From positions 10,001-38,824 of the forward strand of contig CALSCP010002228.1 in assembly GCA_943704425.1 (NCBI GenBank): DNA of 28,824 bases. The letters run 5' to 3'. This document shows positions 1 through 13,135 of the stretch, piece by piece. The stretch is from Ministeria vibrans ATCC 50519 (Eukaryota > Opisthokonta > Filasterea). The notes under the pieces are model-generated. The model worked only from the letters and a program-made list of their open reading frames with translations, did not search any database and was not told where the DNA came from. Made by a program: the position numbers and the translations under genes. Numbering within the stretch: the stretch's first letter is position 1; each line of letters begins with the position of its first letter.

Positions 1-338
1 GTGTTCAGCTGGACTGTTGCCCCGTCCGCTGCGTCGTCCATTGGCGGCTCAAAAGGTATCTGCCTTTTTTTCTTCTTTCTTTCTTCTTATGAGCTCTTGT
101 GTTCCCCTAGCGCAACTGCCGTGGCGCAGTGTACCCGGCTGCATTACGTCCATGGACGAGTCGTGCCACGAGATCTATGCTCTGGCGTACATGCTGCAGG
201 GGACCGACAATGACAGTGAGTAGAGCGGGATGCACCTTTCTTTACTTTACTTTTTTTCTCCCCCTTCACTTTCCTTAGACATGGTCACGGCCGAGGGAAT
301 CACAGTGTTGCCATCGCCGAAGGACTTTCCTTTTGCTC

Positions 339-431
<93 letters not shown>

Positions 432-2667
432 GATATGATTCAGTTATTTTTGTCTGTGATATGATATCAATTTTTTGTTTTGTGTGTGTCGATTTGGTCT
501 CTACTTTATGCTGTGTTTTCGTACATGTCTCACCGTCGCTACTCTTGAGTTTAGTTGATGCGTCTTTTGTTCACGCGTGGCAGTGAGCGGATGCTGTCTG
601 TGACAGGAAACCAAGACTTCACCCAGATTAGCGGTGTGAATGTGGACGGACAGGCCATCTCCTTTTTCCCAGTGATGCTGCACATCGACGACTTTTCGTT
701 GATTGACGAGATACGCCACCGCCTCAGTCGTGCCCTGCTGGGACACGACAACCCTTTTGATGTCTACCCCCTTCTCAACATCACACAGCTCATTCACACT
801 ATCCGTCGTCGTCATCAGCGGTAAGCCCGAAACAGTGGACCTACATTTATTTTCCTTTGCTGTTCCTTTTTTTTCCCTTTGTATTACTTTCTTCTGCTTT
901 TTTTAATTACGTTGTTTTCTTTATCGCTTTGTTTGTACAATCTTTGTTTCGTTTTTTCTTTATCGCTTTGTTTGTACAATCTTTGTTTCGTTTTTTCTTT
1001 ATTACTTTGCTCTTCTTGTCTCCTGTCACCTTGTTGCTGTTCCAATAGGTATCTTGACGAGTGTCTGCCTGTGGACGCTCAAGTGACGCTGCCGAAGAGC
1101 AAGGTCCAAACGAAGAAAAAATCGAACAAGGGAGGGAGTCGCATGGGGGCTCTTCTTGAGAGCATGTCGTTTGGTGGATCTGTTGGTACGCAAAAGCACT
1201 GTTATTTCTTTCCTGTGGTGGATTACAGAGTTGTGATTGTCCAATGCTCATGCCCCGTTTCTCTAGCGCACGCGTATGACAGGCTAATGTCGGCCATGTC
1301 GGCCGTGGTCGACGATGATGAGTACGACGAAGACGACGACTTTTTCGACGAGTACGACGAATTCGGTATGCGCCGTGGCGACGATGATGACTACACTGAC
1401 GATGACGAGTACAACGACGAGGAGGACTGGGAAGACGATGACGAAGAAGAAGAAGAAGAAGAAGACAAGACGCCCGTGGTGATGCCTAAGCTGCATCCGT
1501 TGCATCCGCAGTTCCGCATGACGCTGCAGACGAGACACTTTGCGGCACCGTCGTCCATGCAACAGACGTCTGTTGACGAAACATTTTCGCCGTTTCTCTT
1601 GAAGGACCGTGTGTCACAGGCGACCAAGCGCGCAAGCGACACCTCTGTGGAAGAGGATGGCGATATTAAACGTCTGCGTGAACAGTTGCGCGTGACTATG
1701 CTGGAGCCATCAGAGCGACCAGTTGTAGTCAATGGCGATGACGGCTATCGTGCCAAGGTCACGCCGTCCAAGTCCAAGTTCAACGGCAAGAAGCCGCTCA
1801 ATGCCAACAGCAAGGCGTTCCATCCAACGGCGGTGCTGCGACGTGAAGCCGGCGGTGGTATCGCAAACAAGGGCGTCAAGGGAGCTAACACAAACCCGAC
1901 GACTAGCGCCACTGCCACAGTGACGACAACTACAAACGCTGCCGGCAGCAGCGTTGCTGCGGAATTCACATCGTTTCTGGCGAACCATGTCGCAGAGGCA
2001 CCGCAGCGCATGAGCAAACTGGAGGCGTACGCCATGGCATGCGACGCCCGTTTCAGTGCCCTTCTGCGTGACGCGGGTGGTCTCGAACGATTTGTGTCCT
2101 CGGTGGGTGTCCAACTTATTGTGCCCTTTACTTTCAAAGGTCTAACTAAAACATTGTTATATGAGGATAATAATTAATAGTTAACTGATGCTATAAAAAA
2201 AAGGCGAACAATGGCTCACGAAGGCGGCGCCCAGGGCCACAGCGACGACGGCCACAACAACGACGGCCACAGTAGCAAAGACCACAGCAGCAAAGACCAC
2301 AGCAGCGAAGACCACAGCAGCGACTCCCCCTGTCACCTTACAACACGCACTTCCCCCTCACTCTAGTGCTTCCTTCGCCTTTGGGAATACTGCCGCCTTC
2401 CCTAGCAGCTCTCTCTCGTCACTTACTGCGCAGCTCACAACCCCTCCGGTAAGCCGCTCCAAAAAATCAATCACTGTCATTGACCTGCTTACCTCTTCCT
2501 AGTCTCCAAGTGTCTTCAACCTCGGCGGAGGCGATGCTTTATTGTTTGCCGCAACCCCCGTCTTCAGTGTAGGCAAGTCGGACCCTGTGCCGTCGAGCAC
2601 CAGTGGGCGTCGCGGTCCCAAACCCCGTCGCTTGAAGGCCAGTGTGCAGACCCACGGCCAGTCGTAG
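1..2667 (+). CDS. Unrecognised protein with acidic core and FG/basic C-terminal tail (5' partial)
   Basis: I do not recognise the family. The reading frame is open at the left edge, so the N-terminus is missing. Eight exons join in phase: 1-55, 111-215, 279-340, 555-820, 1049-1185, 1267-2139, 2204-2448 and 2503-2667, giving about 635 residues. The first roughly 200 residues look globular (for example HIDDFSLIDEIRHRLSRALL). An Asp/Glu/Tyr-rich stretch from about 1309 to 1470 follows, then a disordered Ser/Thr/Ala region. The last two exons carry FG-type motifs (FAFG, VFNLGGG, PVFSVG) and end in a basic tail (GRRGPKPRRLK). Such endings occur in nucleoporins of the Nup1/Nup153 kind, so a nuclear-pore or nuclear-transport role is a guess. 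The weakest point is the sixth intron (2140-2203, donor gtctaa, A-rich acceptor). If it is not spliced, the protein stops at 2177 and the FG tail belongs to something else. Confidence 0.6.
341..429. repeat. (GT)n microsatellite in intron
   Basis: An almost perfect GT dinucleotide run of about 88 bases begins at the donor site of the third intron (341-554) of the first gene. The donor GT is therefore the first unit of the repeat, and the exact splice position is ambiguous by whole units only on the intron side. Confidence 0.95.
915..1005. repeat. 39-bp tandem duplication in intron
   Basis: In the fourth intron of the first gene a T-rich unit containing tatcgctttgtttgtacaat occurs at 922 and again at 961, a period of 39 bases. 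A decayed third copy (ttattactttgc) begins near 1000. It is non-coding. Confidence 0.9.
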
Positions 2668-2736
2668 GGAGATGGTATAATAGTGATGCGAAAGTGAAAA
2701 ATGGTTATAATAAAAATACTAATAATAATAATAATA

Positions 2737-2808
<72 letters not shown>

Positions 2809-2926
2809 GTTATTATTGTTATTTATATTTTTTGGTATTATTATTGTTATTGTTATTGAAGATGATTAGAAAAAGCGGCAACACAAAGCTCTGCAGATTT
2901 CTGAAAAATATAATAATAATATACTT
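2668..2926. other. Convergent intergenic region with (ATT)n repeat
   Basis: These 259 bases separate two convergent genes and hold both 3' ends. A candidate poly(A) signal AATAAA for the plus-strand gene lies at 2709-2714, 42 bases after its stop. From about 2719 to 2860 the sequence is an AAT/ATT trinucleotide repeat, which changes from AAT to ATT phase near 2737 and could form a short hairpin. No coding potential is seen. Confidence 0.85.
2709..2714 (+). terminator. Candidate poly(A) signal AATAAA
   Basis: A canonical AATAAA occurs 42 bases after the stop of the first gene, just before the ATT repeat. The motif is common by chance in AT-rich DNA. The other genes in the window show no such clear hexamer near their stops. 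Confidence 0.35.
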
Positions 2927-4135
2927 TCAATTGTCCAAAAATGTTAGATAACGAGTGTCGGTGATGGATCCAGTGCCGACGTTGTCGTCATAAGAGCGCA
3001 CTGAAATGTCGAATTTGTAGCTCTGAACATTGGACATGTCGGGCTTGTGTGCGCAAGAGCCGTCGTAGAGACGCGGGTCGAGGTGCAGGTCTTCAATGTT
3101 GGGCGTGAAGTAGCCTTGTATAGCGGAGTAGGCACGCTGAGCCGAGTAGATTTCGGCGAGGATGCGACGGACGGGCCACTGGGGATCGCGCGTCGCCTTG
3201 GTTGAGTTGACAGGTCCACGAGCAAAGATGAGGTAGCCAAAACGCTCGGGAATGTGCATATTAATGGCGTACTGACTGGACCAGGTCCAGTTGTCCTCGG
3301 GCTCGTCCTTGACCTTGACATAATTGCCATCGATGACGTTGACGTGCCACTCAACACGCGAGAAGTTAATGCGCCAGCGGTCGCCCTCGCGCGGAGGGAC
3401 AGCAACCGAGTTGTTGAGGGCGAGGTCGGCAAGCGGAAAGGCAATTTCGACGGACCAGAAGACGTTGTGGGCGGAGGGGTCGTTGAGACGGCCATCAATG
3501 TAAACGGCGCTCTTCATGCTGGGCATCTCCCACGACGAGTTGGCGTATCCACCGTTCATGTAAGGTTGGTTGAGGCACAAGTCTACAACGACGGAATAAG
3601 CTAGCATCCCGCATCATCCCGCATCATCCATCACAAGGGTCTGCACACCGACGTACCCCAGGTCGTGTTGCGCGCGTTCATTTCGTACTCCTTGTAGTAA
3701 TGACACGAACCGTCGGGGTTGATAAACACTTCAAAGTCGTTGTCGTTGAAAATCACGCTGTTATGCTCCGTCTCGTTCGCCCAAATCTGCGGCTCGTCAA
3801 TGTGTGCACCAACGTACAAGAATGTGTCGTCAAAACGCATCTTTGCCTACCAAAAAGCAAGCAGAGTGTGAACTTCACCAACCATATCGCGGAAAACGAT
3901 GTACGCGCGTGCGAAATCTGGGCTTGGGCTGGGGCGGCGAGCCTTGGATATCAATAAAGTCGTCGGTGAAGGCGACCTCCTGCCAGACGGCGTCGTCCAG
4001 ACGACCGTCCATGACTGGTGCGGTTTTCGTGAAAAAGTTGACATAACTTTTGGGGTACGTGTCGAAAAGAAAGTCACAGTCGGCGCCGGACGCAGCAGCA
4101 ACTATGGCCGACAAGATGACTGCCACGCAAAGCAT
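2927..4135 (-). CDS. Secreted CBM9-like carbohydrate-binding protein
   Basis: Three exons (4135-3905, 3846-3657, 3582-2927) encode 358 residues. Residues 1-18 (MLCVAVILSAIVAAASG) form a cleavable signal peptide, so the protein should be secreted or luminal. The rest resembles eukaryotic proteins with a family 9 carbohydrate-binding (DOMON-like) module: APVMDGRLDDAVWQEV near the start, MRFDDTFLYVGAHIDEPQIW, then NDNDFEVFINPDG, WDLCLNQPYMNGG, WRINFSRVEWHV and INMHIPERFGYLIF. Most splice junctions fall inside these conserved blocks and restore them, which supports the gene model. CBM9 domains bind glycans in family members; the ligand here is unknown and no catalytic domain is present. The start was chosen at 4135 because it gives the signal peptide. 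The frame is open farther upstream, but that stretch overlaps the end of the Ras gene. Confidence 0.9.
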
Positions 4136-4295
4136 TGGATAAATGAATAAATGTAAAAATGTGAAACACAAAATTGTAATTTTTGAATAAGATGATAAAT
4201 TTACTTTTTCTTCACTTCTTTCTCTCTGTCTCTCTTTCACTCTCACTGGACCAAAAAATGGCCCCACACCCACATGTCCCATTCCTTCTGACTTC

Positions 4296-6192
<1,897 letters not shown>

Positions 6193-6824
6193 AACGATCT
6201 AACTGTAATTGGGGGAAATATAGCTTCTCGGAAGGCGGCGAGCGTTCCACAGAATCAAAGAATAAAAAAAAATTGAAGAATGATTTGGGATTTGGGAAAG
6301 TGGAAATTTTGGTTTTTGTTTTTTGAAATCTCAATCGCTATACGAGGTGCGTTAGAGCCTGTTTGCGCTTAAAACGTATGGCACTGGTCATATTGCTGAT
6401 ACTGAAAAAAGACAGTGAAAGATCCATCACAGATTACGCCAGATTGAGCAAGATTAGTTCAAGGGAAATGATTGTTGTTGTTTTCAAAATATTCTGACGT
6501 TTGTATCACCAAAAATGTAACACCAACAAGTGTGGTATTGGATGAGGAGGTAATGGAAGCGTTATTCATGCGTAGGATCCGAGACACCGTCGGTGTTGCC
6601 CGAATAGTCGGAAAACAAAGCAAAGACAAAGTTAATAATAAAAGGAAAATTAAGACACTCTCATTGCATTGTTCTACAGGGACACGAAAAAGTTGCAAAA
6701 TGCAACTATTCAGACTCACTCTGTCTTGTTTGGCACGCACTGCGCTCAACCAGGACTCACTCACTCTCACTCAACACACACGCACTTCCACTCGCACACA
6801 CGCACGCACACTCGCATCACTTCA
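6193..6824. other. Intergenic: Ras upstream region and ARF6 3' flank
   Basis: These 632 bases contain no ORF with recognisable content. Near the Ras start the sequence is A/T-rich, with A-tracts at about 6265-6272. The part next to ARF6 (about 6750-6824) is a CACA/CACT-rich simple sequence. It should contain the Ras promoter, but no defined element is visible. Confidence 0.6.
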
Positions 6825-7837
<1,013 letters not shown>

Positions 7838-8884
7838 GGTGACTGCTTTCTACGGATACCAAGACATGGTCAGTTGGCGTGCTCCGAGGCTGAAATGGAG
7901 AGGCTACACACGCGCTAACACACCCTTTCCTCACGAGGAGACAAAATCGAAAAAAGGTCAAACGCAAAGAAAAACCATTGCAAAACTACTTGAGAAAATG
8001 CCAGAGGACGACCTGGCAAGCAGCAAGACACGCGTCTCACACAGATCCCGACGTGAAAAATCCCCATTCATACACAGGGATCTTTTTTCGCTTTTTTTTT
8101 AATGGTTTTCGGCTGCACCGCTCAAACCGGAAGGGCACGTCCAACGCATGTCCCATGCCAGCTCCTCCACCTCAACGCATCGCCCGATGCCATTGCCGCA
8201 CCTCATAAACACGGTGGCTTTTCCAAAAACGAGTCCGTTTGCCAAAGTTTTTTTTTTTTTTTTTTTGAAAAGTCGCCGACCAACGAAGCTGTGCGTGAGG
8301 GGCGATTGGAGACGGGCGAGACGGCACGGGCGGCACGGGCGACCAAAGAGCGCACTGTTGAACGGGTACGGGGACGAGCGTGCAGCAGTCGCGTGGGCGC
8401 GCGCGTAAGACAGAGGTCGAAAGATGCACACCCAAAGGGTTCGCAAAAAAAGAGGAGAAAAAAAAAAGAATCCCCAGACTCCAATGCAAATTTAGGTGAC
8501 AGACGGATGGCAAGACGAACCTTTCAATGAGCCACACACCGCCAATCCAGTTTTTGTAAATAATTTGATTCAATATTTCAAAATTGTCAATTGAAAATTC
8601 AATTACTGGTTTTTTTAAAGAAGAAGGCATTTTTCAATTTATTATCAATCACAAACGAAACGCGACAACACAAACATGAAACAGCTCAGAGCCACTTTCT
8701 AAGCTATTGGAATTTTTGATTTTTGATAATATTTTTGATGATTCGTTCAGTGTGTCGCAAAGCGGGAGAACAACTGCAAAGAACCAAACCACTCTGCGTT
8801 CTGACCGTTCTCGACACTCAAATTCCAATGCTCCTACCCACGCGCTGCAAAAGTAAATACAAGGCGTTTCGTTCTTTTCATCGA
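7838..8884. other. Intergenic: ARF6 upstream and Sec23/24-like 3' flank
   Basis: These 1047 bases contain A/T homopolymers (about 8091-8101, 8248-8266, 8445-8468) and an AT-rich stretch at 8550-8740. ORFs here are short, overlap in several frames and have no recognisable motif. The segment next to 7837 should carry the ARF6 promoter and 5' UTR. No RNA gene was recognised. Confidence 0.55.
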
Positions 8885-10786
8885 TCATACATTTACTTGC
8901 TTGACTGTCTCAGCGCGAATGTATGCATCAAAAGCAGTCATGTCGGGCATGGGGGGATCAAACGAAGCACAGGAATCCTCGATCAGATACGGCGCAAGTA
9001 GAGACTCGACGTGGGATGGCCAGCCTTGCAAAGGCCAGGCATAGACGGAGAAGACTGGTGAGGGGCGACGGGTGCGACACAGCAAATCTGCGTAGGTGGC
9101 CACCGCCGAGTTGGCGTAGACAGCACTGGGGCCTGTGAGGACAATCACTTCAGACCAGGCATCGACAACAAGACACTGATCGTCATTGAGTGTGCGCTCT
9201 GCGAGCGCCTTGGCGGACAGTGGCACCACTGCTGTTGGAGTACCCTTCTGCACACAACACACTGCATCAGAGTCACTCTGCCACCTCCTTCCCTTCTTTT
9301 CGTTCTTACTTGTGACGATGCAAATACGTGAATTCGAGGGTACAAAGTGGTCTCGAGTTGTTCAAGGTTGTGTGCACTACGAAAAACAAAGACGGAGACA
9401 GAGAGAGGAGGAGGAGGAGGAAAGAAACAAAGTGATAGAGAGAGAGAGAATGAAAGAAACAAATTAGTGGTAGAGAAAGAGGGAAAGCAACAAATTAGTG
9501 ATAGAGAAAGAGGGAAAGAAACAAATTAGTGATAGAGACAGAGGGAAAGAAACAAATTAGTAATAGAGAGAGAGAGAGAAAGAGGCGTTAAACATTCTTT
9601 CACGATAGGGCAAAGAAATAGGGTCGCTGCTGACCTGAGAAGAGCACGAGAGAGCGCACGAAGACGATTGGGACATTCGGCGGGAGAAAACGCAGGTGCG
9701 ACAAGCAAGGCAAATATGAGCCGCGGTAAGAGTTGAAGTCGACGATCGCGCGAGAAGGATGTGTCCGCTTTGGGAGGACCACCATCGCTGTAATTGGAGA
9801 GAGATAAAGAGTGGTAAGGGAAAGTGGAGACGAACCGTAAATAATGTGCATACGAGGAGGCTGTGGCAGTCGCCGCTTCGCTGTAGTGAATGCAAAGCGT
9901 GATGAGCCAGTCGGTGAGTAGCGCGCGTGCCTCCCAGCGGCCCACTCGGTCGCACTGCTGCAAAGCCTACAAAATAAAATACAAACCGAAAAGAAGGAGA
10001 GGGGTGAGAATGCAAAAAAAAAAACATCTTGCAAGTAATATACGTGGCAGCTGAGAAGACTCAAAAGAACACTGCGATTGGCAGAGGCATAGAGCTCAAC
10101 GGGAGTGTGAGCAAGACTGTCGACACGCACGGTGACAAGGAGAAGACGGCGCTGCAGCCACGGTCCATCAACATCCGACACGGCTGTCGTGTGGGCAGAC
10201 CCGGAGCGCGCAACAGCACGCGACTGTGTTTGCGTGTAGGCAAACGCAAACTGCATCGTGGGACTGCAAGATAAAAAAAGAGAAAACAAAACAAAAGAGC
10301 AAGTGAACACTAGGAAACGCAACGGAGACGACATACATGTCGGCGATGGGCGTGGACGAGTCGTGCAAGAAGAGACAGTCAATGGCCGTGTCGGGAGCAC
10401 ATCCCACCACGTGCAACAGCTCGGGGTATTCGGGATCGGCAAAGTGCATGTGCCGCTGCTCACCAAACGCCGACTTGAATCCTAACCACAAAAATATCAT
10501 TCGTATCAATACAAAACAACTCTTTTATATCGTCGCCTTGACGTCTTGTACCGGCCGATGTGCGCACGCGAAGAAGGCCGTGGAAGGCGTGTGGAGCAGC
10601 GTACTCGTGGTACACATCATGCGCAATAGACTCGTCGTGGCGCGCCGTCCACACGCGCACCCGCCCACCTGTGCGTTCGCTCAGGCGCGCCGCTGCCGAT
10701 AGTGCCAGCCCTCCTGGTGTGCACCACCGCGCACTCACAATGCAGTGCACGTCAATGCTCACTCCAGCTTCAGCCGATCGTCGTGC
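8885..10786 (-). CDS. Sec23/Sec24-family COPII-like protein, C-terminal part
   Basis: Seven exons (10786-10552, 10481-10337, 10263-10044, 9966-9836, 9787-9635, 9376-9310, 9247-8885) join in phase to 437 residues. The order matches a Sec23/Sec24 protein from mid-trunk onward. It runs from the end of the trunk (VSIDVHCIVSARWCTPGGL, LSERTGGRVRVW, FHGLLRVRTSAG) to the beta-sandwich (MQFAFAYTQ, RRLLLVTVRVDSLAHTPVEL). The all-helical segment (LLPRLIFALLVAPAF, LRALSRALLRS) and a gelsolin-like C-terminus (DDQCLVVDAWSEVIVLTGPS) follow. In the family these proteins form the inner COPII coat at ER exit sites. The sequence is divergent and could be Sec24 or a non-canonical paralogue. The zinc finger and first half of the trunk are absent: the next gene starts 305 bases upstream on the other strand. 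The true start is therefore unknown; the left end of the CDS is the acceptor of the first recognised exon. Confidence 0.75.
9377..9634. repeat. Intronic minisatellite, 31-bp period
   Basis: The fifth intron of the Sec23/24-like gene contains about five copies of a 31-32 base unit. The landmark caaattagtg recurs at 9460, 9491, 9522 and (as caaattagta) 9553, and a variant copy with ACAAAGTGATAGAGAG begins at 9427. It belongs to the same sequence family as repeats in the ELO and PLC introns. Confidence 0.85.
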
Positions 10787-10881
10787 CTGCGAAAAAGAGG
10801 AAGAAGAAGAACAAGAGGAAGAAGAAGAAAAGGAAGAAAAAGAACACACGCACACACACACACACACAAAAATAACAAAAC

Positions 10882-10912
<31 letters not shown>

Positions 10913-11090
10913 TGGAGATTCGATGCGCCGATCAAGGCCAGAGAGGAAGAAGAGGAGCAAGAGGAAGAGCAAGAAAATATTATTAATTATTTTATTATTA
11001 TTATTTTTATTTTAATTTGATTTGCTGAGTTTTAATCAATCATCTTTGCTATTCGTTCTTTTCCAATCACCGAAACACGTACAAAACGCC
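10787..11090. other. Region between Sec23/24-like exon and THOC1 start
   Basis: These 304 bases hold GAA-rich, CA-rich and poly-A low-complexity DNA (10796-10909), a short GAG-rich stretch, and an AT-rich segment (10975-11040) before the THOC1 ATG. Reading the minus strand, I find no exon that could supply the missing Sec23/24 N-terminus. The AT-rich part is a likely promoter for THOC1. Confidence 0.7.
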
Positions 11091-13100
11091 ATGGTCCTTG
11101 GCATGGATGACGAAGAGAGGGGTGTTCTGGTAGAGTCGTTGCGCGACGAGGATCGTCCGGCTGATCTCCTCTCTCTGTAGGATTCTGCTTTTGCTGCTCT
11201 CTCGGAGTACCGCCTGTCGTCGTCCGTCGACTCGCTGACTGCAGCAGTTGGCCCCAACAAGGCGGCGCTTGAGAGGTGCCTCTTTCCCCGGTCTTTGTAT
11301 TCATTTTGATGTGATCTTTTTTTTTTTCTTTCCCTCTCTTTTCCTTTCAATGATGTTCAGTGCAATGCGATGGCGAATGCGCGAGCTTGTGCGCGCGCTT
11401 CAGGGCAGCCAAGACGGCGGCCTGTCGAGCTTGGACACGGTTGAGACGCTGATCAACGACGCAGCGGCGTTTGCGTCTGCGGCGGTCGTCTCTGCGTCGG
11501 TCCCTGCTGTGCTGCTGGGCGATGCCTTTGACGCCCTTCCTCTGGCCGTCTGCGCCCAGCTCTTCCATTTTCTTGAGAAGTCGTCGCGCGAAGAGCTTTG
11601 GCAAAAGCTCTTTGATGTGCGTGTCGTGCAGACGGAGATGTTGTTGCACTGCAACGGACTGCTGCGACGACTCAGCAAGACGCAAGATACAGTCTTTGCC
11701 GGGCGCATTCTCATGTTCCTCACCAATGTCTTTCCCCTGTCAGACCTCACGGGGGTCAATCGCATGGGCCACTTCAATGTAAGCAACGTCACCGAGTACA
11801 GCGACGACGCCACCGAGGGTGCTGCCGCCAGCAACGCCGGCGGCAGCGACAGCAACGCGACCGAGCAACTCGACGCGGCCTTCCACGGCCAGTTCTGGGC
11901 GCTCCAGCGCTGGTTCAACAACCCGCGCTTGTGCTACACCGCATCCGAATGGTCGTCCATGGCCGACCACGTTGCTACAGTTCTCGACGCATTCACCACT
12001 CACCGTCTCGAGGATCAACAGCAACAGCAACAGCAACCCATCACCGACGAGCTCGCCTCAAGCGACGACACACTCGTCTGCCGTTACCCCAAATACCTTA
12101 CATCGCGTAAACTGCTGCGCCTCGAGCTGGGTGACGCACACACCCGCCGGGCCGTGCTCGTCCAGCTGCTCATTGTCTGTCACTATCTTGTGCTTCCCTG
12201 CAAGTTCAAAAAGCCCAAAGACACACTCTCCGACGACCAAGCCAAATGGGTCAAAGCCACAAAGGTACAAAATCGATGAAAGGCGTGAAAGAACTTCTCC
12301 TTGATGGTTTTTTTTTGTTTTTTTTTTGTTTTGTTTTGCAGGAGCGAAGTTTTAAGCTTTTGAGTGAGACACCGCCAGACGGACAGCGATTTGCACGGTC
12401 AGTGCGGAACACACTGGAGCGGGAGAGCAGTTGGGTGGGATGGAAGGACGAAGGGTGTCCGTCGTTTGAACGGGGAACAAAGGATGCGGGTGGAAGTGCA
12501 GCGGGTAGTAGTAGTAGTGGTGGTGGTGGTGGGGGAGCACGGAAGCGGAAGCGAGAGGAAGACGGAGGAAGTGGAGGAGGAATGGGCACCGAGGCACTGA
12601 CTCGACTGTGGCGCAATAAGTGTGATGGGGGTGAAAGTGGGATGCGCCTGTGGCTCAAGAACGACACCCAGAACGGAGTGCCTTCGCTCAAAGCGTACTT
12701 TGAAGAGGTTTGTCGTGAGTGTTCGCAATCAGACGACGTACTGACTTTGTTCTTGTGTTCTTGTGTTGTGTTCTTGTGTTCTTGTGTGTGTGTGTGTGCG
12801 TTAGGCTGCAATTCAATTGGATCCTGAGCAACAAGTTGAAGAAGAGTATCGTTTTGTCAACGACGCGACGTTTCGCTGGCGCGCTCTCCGTCTTATTGCA
12901 CGCGTAAGCTGCATATTATTATTATTATTTTGACGAATTATTTCATGTTCTCTCTCTTTTTATAGCGCAAGTTGAGTTTCTTTGAGGGTCCGACGTTTAG
13001 TATGGACAATGCGATTTTGAAGATTGCACAGGAGTGGACTGAAGAGGAAGAAGGAGAAGGAGAGGGAGCAAAAAAAGAAGTGGAAGCGAAAGCGGAGTGA
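11091..13100 (+). CDS. THOC1: THO complex subunit 1 (THOC1/HPR1-like)
   Basis: Six exons (11091-11129, 11181-11275, 11361-12264, 12342-12707, 12805-12903, 12966-13100) give 545 residues. Features of the THOC1 family are clear. FHFLEKSSREELWQKLF is followed by LLRRLSKTQDTVFAGRILMF, LSDLTGVNRMGHFNVSNVTE, the W-rich FHGQFWALQRWFNNP, YPKYLTSRKLLRLELGD and RRAVLVQLLIVCHYL. The block WVGWKDEGCPSFER comes next, then a Gly/Ser linker with a basic nuclear signal (RKRKR, about 413-417) and a second block FRWRALRLIARRKLSFF. An acidic/basic tail ends the protein; no death domain is recognisable. THO couples transcription elongation to mRNA export with TREX in the nucleus. The first exon is the least certain: the model uses ATG at 11091 and a 51-base intron, because the frame otherwise hits TAG at the acceptor. 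Its stop is 35 bases from the stop of the convergent GT90 gene. Confidence 0.9.
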
Positions 13101-13135
13101 ATGAGTATTATATAAAATTATCAATCTACATTAAT

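Noticed and set aside
10787-10972. Open frame with Met continuing into the first Sec23/24-like exon
   Set aside because: It is made of poly-Phe, Cys-Val and Ser runs from A, CA and GAA tracts and ends at a good acceptor (tttttcgcag). It is treated as intron or intergenic DNA, not the missing N-terminus.
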